Origin: Bacteroidota bacterium
Lineage (GTDB): Bacteria; Bacteroidota; Bacteroidia; Chitinophagales; Chitinophagaceae
Direction of reading: 5' to 3'
Assembly: GCA_023396345.1 (NCBI GenBank)
Contig: JAEWWO010000212.1
Span: 1-5,050 of the forward strand
Length of the DNA stretch: 5,050 nucleotides
Shown here in pieces: positions 1 to 5,050 of this stretch. The position numbers and the translations under genes are program-made. Below the pieces are notes generated by a model that was not told where the DNA came from, did no database searches, and saw only the letters and a program-made list of their open reading frames with translations. Numbering within the stretch: the stretch's first letter is position 1; the number at the start of each line of letters is the position of its first letter.

Positions 1-504
1 CACCGGACCACCGGCAAACCAGAAAGAATTTTTCTTTTTAAAATCTCCATGAGTATCCAAATCAAGATCAGCATCAAAACTTTTCATTACCACATTTGCA
101 CCAACCTGTACACTCAGCATATTAGAAACTAAATATCTGCCACCCACTACCCCCAGTTCAATATCGAAAAGATTACTGAATCCTTCTTCAAACTCTCCAT
201 CGCCATCTGCATCAAAATCGCTAATCATAACGTTATACCTTCCCTCCAACTGATAGTACATTTTTTTTGCCAGCGGAGAACGATAGTAATAAGCTAAGCC
301 TATATTTATTTTATCGTTCTTTCCGGCTATTTCGTTCAGTACATTTCCATCTGCATCTTTAATCAATATCTTAGGATTTTGCGCAGGCAAAAAGTAGTTT
401 ATCCTTACTGATTGAGATTTGTATGGGTCTTCGTCATACACATTTTGAGCATCAGCATTATAGAGAAAAAATAATGCAGTTAATGTAAAAAGTATTTGTT
501 TCAT
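1..504 (-). CDS. Secreted, probable outer-membrane beta-barrel protein (partial, C-terminus outside window)
   Basis: The open frame begins at the ATG at 504-502 and runs 168 codons to the window edge without a stop, so the C-terminus is missing. Residues 1-20 look like a Sec signal peptide: MKQ, a hydrophobic stretch (ILFTLTALFFL), then an ADAQ-type cleavage site. There is no lipobox cysteine. The mature part alternates polar and hydrophobic/aromatic residues (INIGLAYYYRS near 66-76, YYQLEGRYNVMI near 83-94, FDIELGVVGGRYL near 113-125, LSVQVGANVVM near 130-140), as expected of antiparallel beta-strands in a small outer-membrane barrel. Two acidic stretches, FDADGDGEF (97-105) and FDADLDLD (143-150), resemble calcium-binding loops. 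The start lies 19 bases after the stop of the next gene upstream with no promoter between, so the two are probably co-transcribed. The family was not recognised; the barrel call is inference from strand pattern and signal peptide. Confidence 0.72.
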   Translation of the reverse strand, partial: MKQILFTLTALFFLYNADAQNVYDEDPYKSQSVRINYFLPAQNPKILIKDADGNVLNEIAGKNDKINIGLAYYYRSPLAKKMYYQLEGRYNVMISDFDADGDGEFEEGFSNLFDIELGVVGGRYLVSNMLSVQVGANVVMKSFDADLDLDTHGDFKKKNSFWFAGGPV

Positions 505-523
505 TTTTTATTGGTTTAATTGT

Positions 524-1156
524 TTATTCAATGACTCCGCCAACAGGAGCTTTTTTATTTAGTTTTATATTTACTGTTTGGTTCTCTCCTTTTACAGTTA
601 CAAATTCTTCTATTCTCTCACCATTACTGATTAAATAATTTTCTCTCTCATAATAATTTGTAATGTAGCGTGTGCCACCAGAGGTATACCAGTCGGAGCC
701 CTGATAATGATTGACAGATTTTGCTGTATAATAGCCTACGAAAGTTTGCAGAAAATACTCTCCGGGTTTTAGATTGGTAAATTTAAAATTCCCCTCGCTG
801 TCTGTTTTAGTAGCAATGCTATACTTCACAGCTTCTTCGCTCATGTAAACACGATTAATTTTGGTTTCTTTTTTCTTTCGTAGCTTATACCAGTCTTTAA
901 AATAATCTGTGACAGGAAAAAGCACTACTTCAACACCTTCACCATATGCCTTGCTTCCTCTGGCAACGGGGCTCATATCATTTCTTTTTACAAATACTAC
1001 TCCTTCTATAGTAGCATTACCTTTTTCTAATGCATCGGCAGCAACCTTACTATCGAAGGCAGTTTCCGGAGTAAATACTTTTCCCTGTTTTTGTTTTTGT
1101 GCCTGTACAGTACCAAACACAAAAAACGAAAAGAAGATAATTGCATACAATTTCAT
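524..1156 (-). CDS. Secreted CarboxypepD_reg-like (beta-sandwich) protein
   Basis: A 210-residue protein starting at the ATG at 1156-1154. Residues 1-20 form a signal peptide (MKL, hydrophobic IIFFSFFVF, then TVQAQ) without a lipobox, so it should be exported in soluble form. The mature part reads like one carboxypeptidase-regulatory-like/CnaB-type beta-sandwich: a first strand ATIEGVVFV (48-56), VEVVLFPV (75-82), the hallmark TDSEGNFKFTNLKPGEYFL (118-136), and a last strand FVTVKGENQTVNIKL (185-199). Two insertions are unusual: a lysine/arginine-rich one (about 85-112) and an aromatic-rich one (about 141-175) with eight Tyr and one Trp. The frame continues upstream to a TTG at 1183, but that codon lies within the promoter -7 element, so the ATG at 1156 is preferred. 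In Bacteroidota such domains occur in surface and glycan-binding proteins; the ligand here is unknown. It probably forms a two-gene unit with the downstream outer-membrane-like gene. Confidence 0.8.
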   Translation of the reverse strand: MKLYAIIFFSFFVFGTVQAQKQKQGKVFTPETAFDSKVAADALEKGNATIEGVVFVKRNDMSPVARGSKAYGEGVEVVLFPVTDYFKDWYKLRKKKETKINRVYMSEEAVKYSIATKTDSEGNFKFTNLKPGEYFLQTFVGYYTAKSVNHYQGSDWYTSGGTRYITNYYERENYLISNGERIEEFVTVKGENQTVNIKLNKKAPVGGVIE

Positions 1157-1180
1157 TTTGCTTGTTCTTTGATTCAGGAA

Positions 1181-1211
1181 CAAAATTAGAGTAGTATACA
1201 GGCGGAGTCAA
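1181..1211 (-). promoter_or_regulatory. Bacteroidota-type promoter for the two secreted-protein genes
   Basis: On the minus strand, TTG (1211-1209) is followed after 20 bases by TAATTTTG (1188-1181), an exact match to the Bacteroidota -7 consensus TAnnTTTG with the usual -33 TTG spacing. Transcription should start around 1174-1177, leaving a leader of roughly 20 bases before the ATG at 1156. No Shine-Dalgarno motif is present, as is usual in this phylum. The site is seen directly; activity is inferred. Confidence 0.7.
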
Positions 1212-1284
1212 TCCCACCTATTAAGGAATTTTTATACCTTTTTCAGGGGATAGTGAAACATCTACAATGTTTTCAGAAGAATAT

Positions 1285-2748
1285 TTATTTTACGTGTATA
1301 TTTCTCAGAGAGCCTTTATAGAGATAATATTCTTTAACTGGAAATCCGAACCGATTTATTTTTATAGTATCAGTTACTTGTATATCTTCAAATATTTGCA
1401 ATAGTTCTTCGTCTATTTTACTGTAATCGTCAGCTAAAATAAAAGCATCAGGCTGGTTGTATTGAATATTTTTTGTCCAGTAATCAAACTGATCAAATCT
1501 TTCAGAATAAGAAAATACATCTTTTCTATCCATCGTGTAAGCAAGCAATGACGCCACTCTGTAAGAGCTGCCGAACAAAGGTATATTTTCATTGTATTCC
1601 GGTTGTGAAACAATTTTTTCTTTTACTTCTTTCCATCCATAATGGTAAGCACCGTCATTATCTTTTGCCCCTACAAAAACGGTTAACGGAACAACTCCAA
1701 AATGAATTACTATTAAAATAATCACTACACCGGAATATATTATAGTTGATTTTGTAAGCTTTGGAAAATTTTCAATTATATATTCAACTACTAATGGAAG
1801 CAATAATAAATATGCAGGAATGTTCCAGTAATAAAGTACATTTGAAAACAAAGACAAGAATAAAAAAACTCCTGAAGACCACCAGAATAAATGCTTTGCC
1901 AAAGATTTATATACAGCTGTATACGCATCTGTTGCCTGTATTTTCTGAACAGATTTTATTGAGGTGAAATACGTAATAAAAGGTGTGAGCAAGGCTATAG
2001 TGCCTAATAGAAAGCCGAAAATATTTCCTTTAAAAAATCTTCCTTCCAGCAACGGCTGAATAGTTCTTTGTGCCAGCGTAAACTCAAATGAGCCAAATTG
2101 ATTCTGCATATTCCATATAAATATTGGCGATGCTATGGCAGCACATAAAATTATTCCCAAATAAAATCTTACCTCTTTCCATACGGAATGTAATTTTTTA
2201 TTCATTGATATGGTGGAAACTACTGTTAGTGCCAGAAACACAGCGTTGTACTTACTTAAAGCAGCCAGACCCAAGAATAAAAATGCAGAAAATACGTCCA
2301 GACTTCTTCCCTGATTACCTTTAAATTTTTCTGTGAAATAACACAACCAAAAATAGGATGAGCACAGAAGCATCGCTATCATTAAGTGATCATGCCACGC
2401 AAATGATGTAAACAAAAAGATAAGTGGCAGACTAAAAATAATTAAGAGAATTGCTTTTTTATTTTCACGAAAGCCAAGATTGGTCAATATTTTGGAATAA
2501 ATAAAAACAGATAAAAGTGTGCTTAACACAACAGGTAAACGTAATACGAACAAAGACTTTCCAAACCAATTGTAGAATAATCCCTGAATCAAAGGAGGCA
2601 GAGCAGGATGATCATGATATGAAATAGCTGGATATCTTCCCCATTGCCAGTAATATGCTTCATCGGGATTAGGATAAACAAAAAGCCAGTAAAATAAATG
2701 ACAGACAATAAGAACTATTAAAAAAATATTGTAAAGTTTCCTGCTCAT
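1285..2748 (-). CDS. GT-C membrane glycosyltransferase, family 39 / PMT_2 (ArnT-like)
   Basis: A 487-residue polytopic inner-membrane protein, starting at the ATG at 2748-2746 (MSRKLYNIFL). The first membrane helix (about 7-25) is followed at once by the large periplasmic loop signature of the family, NPDEAYYWQWGRYP (27-40) with the acidic pair D29-E30, then YHDHPALPPL (44-53). Further helices include about 65-88, 98-115, 122-138, 152-180, 195-213, 242-263, 286-305, 309-325 and 336-358. LSKYNAVFLAL (164-174) matches the conserved segment common in PMT_2 proteins. Residues 360-487 form a soluble periplasmic C-terminal domain. Members transfer a sugar from a polyprenyl-phosphate donor to lipid, protein or glycan on the periplasmic face; the acceptor cannot be read here. 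The frame stays open to a GTG at 2940, but that extension crosses an inverted-repeat element and overlaps the winged-helix gene, so it is rejected. No clear promoter or ribosome-binding site was found upstream. Confidence 0.85.
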   Translation of the reverse strand: MSRKLYNIFLIVLIVCHLFYWLFVYPNPDEAYYWQWGRYPAISYHDHPALPPLIQGLFYNWFGKSLFVLRLPVVLSTLLSVFIYSKILTNLGFRENKKAILLIIFSLPLIFLFTSFAWHDHLMIAMLLCSSYFWLCYFTEKFKGNQGRSLDVFSAFLFLGLAALSKYNAVFLALTVVSTISMNKKLHSVWKEVRFYLGIILCAAIASPIFIWNMQNQFGSFEFTLAQRTIQPLLEGRFFKGNIFGFLLGTIALLTPFITYFTSIKSVQKIQATDAYTAVYKSLAKHLFWWSSGVFLFLSLFSNVLYYWNIPAYLLLLPLVVEYIIENFPKLTKSTIIYSGVVIILIVIHFGVVPLTVFVGAKDNDGAYHYGWKEVKEKIVSQPEYNENIPLFGSSYRVASLLAYTMDRKDVFSYSERFDQFDYWTKNIQYNQPDAFILADDYSKIDEELLQIFEDIQVTDTIKINRFGFPVKEYYLYKGSLRNIHVK

Positions 2749-2780
2749 TAAAAAATTCTTACAGATAGATGATAAATAAA

Positions 2781-2881
2781 GAGGCTGTATTAAAAGGTTG
2801 TTTCGTAATTGACTTAAACATTTTAGATTCTTCATACCGATAGCAATTGGTATCAGAATCACAACCTTTTCAGACAGCCTC
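2781..2881. repeat. 101-bp element with 21-bp imperfect terminal inverted repeats (MITE-like, possible terminator)
   Basis: The left arm (2781-2801, starting GAGGCTGT and ending AAAAGGTTGT) and the right arm (2861-2881) are inverted copies matching at 19 of 21 positions. They enclose 59 bp that include the hairpin repeat at 2826-2860. Ends of the GAGGCTGT...AAAA kind are familiar from bacterial insertion sequences, so a non-autonomous miniature element is plausible. No convincing target-site duplication was seen in the flanks (ATAAA on the left, CGAAAAATAA on the right) and no transposase is present. Read on the minus strand, the second arm is followed by TTTATTTAT, so the transcript could also fold into a long stem followed by a U-rich run and act as a terminator or processing site for the mutase/winged-helix unit. 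The inverted repeat is certain; its nature is not. Confidence 0.65.
2826..2860. repeat. Hairpin repeat, copy 1 (nested in the inverted-repeat element)
   Basis: A two-tier hairpin: lower stem GATTCT (2826-2831) with AGAATC (2855-2860), a bulge of TC against C, and upper stem ATACCGAT (2834-2841) with ATTGGTAT (2846-2853), which includes one G-T-type mismatch, closed by the loop AGCA. The same arrangement recurs at 4926-4973. Confidence 0.75.
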
Positions 2882-2918
2882 CGAAAAATAATTTTACTTA
2901 ATAATATAAAAGCAACTC

Positions 2919-3095
2919 CTAAGCAGGCTCCCAGTAACACCTTTTGGGGGAAACTATTTTACCTGAATCTTTTAGTTGTTTCATTGCTTTATCTACTTCT
3001 TTTCTGTCAATAGTAGCAGCTTCTGCAATTTGTCCGGCACTCATTGGTTTACCGGATTGATTCATCACATCAAGAATTTGTTTTTCAGTATTCAT
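2919..3095 (-). CDS. Small winged helix-turn-helix protein (58 aa)
   Basis: A complete 58-codon gene from the ATG at 3095-3093 to TAG at 2921-2919. It opens [20 protein letters not shown], continues with the helix-turn-helix stretch [27 protein letters not shown] (21-47), and ends with the basic, aromatic tail [10 protein letters not shown] (49-58). This is a minimal winged-helix fold: helix 1 (4-13), helix 2 (19-27), recognition helix (30-43), and a wing plus tail. I recall similar short proteins ending in SPKRCYW-P, often labelled MarR-like regulators, from Bacteroidota and some anaerobes; that is memory, not a search. The ATG lies 5 bases after the mutase stop, indicating translation from the same mRNA. 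A regulatory role is inferred from the fold and its target is unknown. It could instead be a nucleic-acid-binding accessory protein. The single cysteine, C53, in the tail is notable. The short length makes it easy for gene callers to miss. Confidence 0.82.
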   Translation of the reverse strand: MNTEKQILDVMNQSGKPMSAGQIAEAATIDRKEVDKAMKQLKDSGKIVSPKRCYWEPA

Positions 3096-3100
3096 ATTTT

Positions 3101-4825
3101 TTATTTTAATTCCATGCTATCAATAATTTCATCAATTTTTTTGTTCAGTGATTCATATTTTTCATCAAACTGTTCCTTTGCAGGAAGATCAGTTTTTACA
3201 CTGAAATAAAATTTAATTTTAGGTTCTGTCCCGGAAGGTCTTGCAGAAATTTTTGCACCATCTTCTGTAATAAACTGCAATACGTTGCTCTTAGGCAAAT
3301 CAATCTGCCAAGCTTCTCCTGTCAACAGATTTTTTCCTACGCTTGTTTCGTAATCTAACAACTGCGCCACTTTGGAGCCTGCAATTTTTACAGGGGGATT
3401 TTCGCGGTAACGCTGCATCATATCTGCAATTTGCTTTTGTCCGTCTAATCCTTTTTTAGTGATACTGATTAATCTTTCGTAATAAAAACCATACTGCACA
3501 TACAGGTCAATTAATTTATCATACAAAGTATTTCCTTTCTCTTTTTCCACAGCAGCCATTTCGCATAAGAAAGCTACAGCAGATACAGCATCTTTATCTC
3601 TGATTTTATCGCCAATCATCAAACCAAAACTCTCTTCTCCTCCAATGATATAATGTTCCTTCCCTTCTTTTTCCTTAATCATGGAAGCTATCCATTTGAA
3701 TCCTGTAAGTACGTTGTAACACGCTACATCATTGGCTTTGGCAATATCATCAATCATATAACTGGTAACGATAGTTTTTATTACCATATCGTTCGGATGC
3801 GCAATACCTTTAGCTTTGCGGGCTTCAATCATGTACGCGCATGCAAGAACTGCCGTCTGATTTCCATTCATCAACACCCATTCATCTTTATGATTTTTTA
3901 TTGCGATGCCTACACGGTCAGCGTCAGGATCTGTTCCCAATAAAATATCTGCATCAATTTGTTTGGCCTTTTCCAGTCCGATGCTCATAGCTTCAGCTTC
4001 TTCCGGATTGGGATAAACCACTGTTGGGAAATCACCATCGGGTGTTGCCTGCTCTTCTACAATGGTTACATTAGTGAAACCAAATGCTTCTAAGGCCTGA
4101 GGCACCAATTTTATTCCACTTCCGTGAATGGGTGTATAAACTATTTTAAGATCTTTTTGTTTTTCTATAATCTCAGGATAAACGCTGAGACCTTTCAGCA
4201 TTTTAATATATTCTTCGTCTATTTCTTTTCCGATAATTTCAATATTATCTTCGCCACCATCCCATTTTACATCTTCTACGGTATGAATTTTTTCAACTTC
4301 TTTTATCACATTTACATCGTGCGGACCCACAAGCTGTGCACCATCGTCCCAGTAAGCTTTATAGCCGTTGTATTCTTTTGGATTGTGCGAAGCAGTACAA
4401 ACCACACCGGCTTTGCAACCCAAATGACGAATAGCAAAAGACAATTCCGGCGTAGGTCTTAAATCTTCAAACAAATAAACTTTGATACCGTTTGCAGCAA
4501 ATACATTGGCAGTAGTTTCAGCGAAGAAACGACTGTTGTTGCGACAATCGTGCGCAATAGCTACTTTTATTTCGGCATCACCATAAGTTTGTTTAAGATA
4601 ATTGGCAAAACCCTGCGTTGCCATGCCCACAGTATATTTATTCATTCTGTTGGTACCAACGCCCATAATACCACGAAGACCTCCGGTACCAAACTCCAGA
4701 TTTTTATAGAAAGCTTCAATAAGCTCGGTTTCATTTTCCTGTAAAAGTTTTACAGCATTTTTTGTATCCTGATCGTAATTGCCATTTAACCAACTGTCTA
4801 CTCTGGCTTGTATTTGTGCATCCAT
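3101..4825 (-). CDS. pgcA: Phosphoglucomutase/phosphomannomutase (alpha-D-phosphohexomutase)
   Basis: A 574-residue cytoplasmic enzyme interconverting hexose 6-phosphate and hexose 1-phosphate through a phosphoserine intermediate, which feeds nucleotide-sugar synthesis and glycogen or glycan pathways. All four domain signatures are present in order: [11 protein letters not shown] (45-55) near the N-terminus; the active-site loop TASHNP (144-149) with phosphorylated Ser146; the magnesium loop DPDADR (299-304) with D299, D301 and D303; the sugar-recognition loop GGEESFG (395-401); and the phosphate-binding loop RPSGTEPK (529-536). Length and the FGTGGLRG opening fit the long PgcA/PGM2-like branch (Bacillus subtilis PgcA is about 580 residues) rather than the roughly 450-residue ManB/AlgC or GlmM types. 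Glucose versus mannose preference cannot be settled from sequence. The ATG at 4825 gives the expected N-terminus ([13 protein letters not shown]). No TAnnTTTG promoter was found upstream; that region is filled with repeats. The winged-helix gene follows after 5 bases. Confidence 0.93.
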   Translation of the reverse strand: MDAQIQARVDSWLNGNYDQDTKNAVKLLQENETELIEAFYKNLEFGTGGLRGIMGVGTNRMNKYTVGMATQGFANYLKQTYGDAEIKVAIAHDCRNNSRFFAETTANVFAANGIKVYLFEDLRPTPELSFAIRHLGCKAGVVCTASHNPKEYNGYKAYWDDGAQLVGPHDVNVIKEVEKIHTVEDVKWDGGEDNIEIIGKEIDEEYIKMLKGLSVYPEIIEKQKDLKIVYTPIHGSGIKLVPQALEAFGFTNVTIVEEQATPDGDFPTVVYPNPEEAEAMSIGLEKAKQIDADILLGTDPDADRVGIAIKNHKDEWVLMNGNQTAVLACAYMIEARKAKGIAHPNDMVIKTIVTSYMIDDIAKANDVACYNVLTGFKWIASMIKEKEGKEHYIIGGEESFGLMIGDKIRDKDAVSAVAFLCEMAAVEKEKGNTLYDKLIDLYVQYGFYYERLISITKKGLDGQKQIADMMQRYRENPPVKIAGSKVAQLLDYETSVGKNLLTGEAWQIDLPKSNVLQFITEDGAKISARPSGTEPKIKFYFSVKTDLPAKEQFDEKYESLNKKIDEIIDSMELK

Positions 4826-4856
4826 GTTTTTATATTAAGTTTTAATTTTTTTAATT

Positions 4857-4898
4857 ATTAATGGTTAATGATGAATTATCAACTTTTCATTTTCAACT
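4857..4898. repeat. Degenerate heptamer tandem array, block A
   Basis: Six consecutive 7-base units can be laid out without gaps, ending with ATCAACT (4878-4884), TTTCATT (4885-4891) and TTCAACT (4892-4898). The three units closer to the gene are T/A-rich variants: ATTAATG, GTTAATG and ATGAATT. Further weaker units may extend toward 4840 and 4909. It lies 32 bases upstream of the mutase start codon, within its leader or promoter region. Period 7 is seen directly; function is unknown. Confidence 0.6.
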
Positions 4899-4925
4899 TT
4901 GAACATTCCTTTATCGACTAATATT

Positions 4926-4973
4926 AGATTCTTCATTCCGATTTATCGGAATCAGAATGACAGCAGCGAATCT
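4926..4973. repeat. Hairpin repeat, copy 2 (between heptamer blocks)
   Basis: Upper stem ATTCCGAT (4935-4942) pairs perfectly with ATCGGAAT (4945-4952) across a TT loop. Lower stem ATTCT (4928-4932) pairs with AGAAT (4954-4958), with the same TC-against-C bulge as copy 1. A wider pair, AGATTC (4926-4931) and GAATCT (4968-4973), brackets the unit and offers an alternative pairing. Sequence of the AGATTCTTC...CAGAATGACA kind recurs, as I recall, in intergenic DNA of many bacteria; this was not searched. Confidence 0.75.
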
Positions 4974-5050
4974 TTCAACTTTCCATTTTCAATTTTCAAC
5001 TTTCCACTATCATCTATCCTCTATAATCTATAATCTCTCCTCTATAATCT
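4974..5050. repeat. Degenerate heptamer tandem array, block B (runs off the window)
   Basis: Eleven 7-base units fit end to end with no gap up to the last base. The first five are of the type TTCAACT/TTCCATT (4974-5008). The next two are transitional, ATCATCT (5009-5015) and ATCCTCT (5016-5022). The last four are ATAATCT twice, CTCCTCT, and ATAATCT again (5023-5050). Every unit ends in T, and most are N-T-C/A-N-N-C/T-T. The minus strand is therefore purine-rich. No open frame of note spans it. Such short tandem heptamers resemble the STRR repeats described in cyanobacteria; function is unknown. Confidence 0.75.

Noticed and set aside
909..1172. Plus-strand 87-codon open frame opposite the secreted beta-sandwich gene
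   Set aside because: It lies wholly antisense to a gene with a signal peptide and domain motifs, and its own product shows no recognisable fold; the low stop density is a shadow effect.
1255..1274. Possible terminator hairpin after the glycosyltransferase (GAAAACAT, loop, ATGTTTC on the minus strand)
   Set aside because: The stem is AT-rich with a bulged A and is not followed by a T run, so it is too weak to call.
2976..3209. Plus-strand 77-codon open frame across the mutase/winged-helix junction
   Set aside because: It is antisense to the ends of two supported genes, with no ribosome-binding or promoter signal and no recognisable domain.
4124..4462. Plus-strand 112-codon open frame, rich in Phe and Asn, opposite the mutase
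   Set aside because: It is antisense to conserved mutase sequence; its composition is what the complement of Lys/Glu-rich coding DNA gives.
4826..4900. Possible promoter for the mutase
   Set aside because: No TAnnTTTG element exists on the minus strand between 4826 and 5050; AT-rich stretches there are explained by heptamer units and would match loosely by chance.
4921..5050. CRISPR-like array
   Set aside because: The repeats are 7-bp tandem units without spacers and the hairpin occurs once here, so there is no repeat-spacer structure.

Overview
The window looks like chromosomal DNA from a member of the Bacteroidota (Bacteroidetes). It is AT-rich and the genes lack Shine-Dalgarno-like leaders. 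There is one good match to the phylum's promoter (TTG, 20 bases, TAnnTTTG). The gene content is also typical: a secreted CarboxypepD_reg-type protein, a small outer-membrane-like protein and a PMT_2-type glycosyltransferase. The genus cannot be named from the sequence alone.

All five supported genes lie on the minus strand, so transcription runs from high to low coordinates. (1) 4826-5050 is non-coding and unusually structured: degenerate 7-bp tandem arrays lie on both sides of a hairpin repeat. (2) 3101-4825 encodes a complete alpha-D-phosphohexomutase (phosphoglucomutase/phosphomannomutase) with all four signature motifs. (3) 2919-3095 encodes a 58-residue winged-helix protein that starts 5 bases after the mutase stop and is easily missed. 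(4) 2749-2918 is a gap holding a 101-bp element with 21-bp imperfect terminal inverted repeats; inside it is a second copy of the hairpin repeat. (5) 1285-2748 encodes an integral-membrane GT-C glycosyltransferase. (6) 1157-1284 is a gap with a good Bacteroidota promoter. (7) 524-1156 and 1-504 (cut by the window edge) encode two small secreted proteins, probably one transcription unit.

The mutase can supply sugar-1-phosphates for nucleotide-sugar synthesis. The glycosyltransferase family uses polyprenyl-phosphate sugars on the periplasmic side. A link through envelope glycan synthesis is therefore plausible but is inference. The two secreted proteins look like an envelope pair: a beta-sandwich protein and a probable outer-membrane beta-barrel. 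No phage, plasmid, CRISPR, transposase, rRNA or tRNA sequence was seen. The most unusual content is the repeat DNA: the heptamer arrays, the hairpin family with a compensated stem change, and the inverted-repeat element that creates a false N-terminal extension for the glycosyltransferase.
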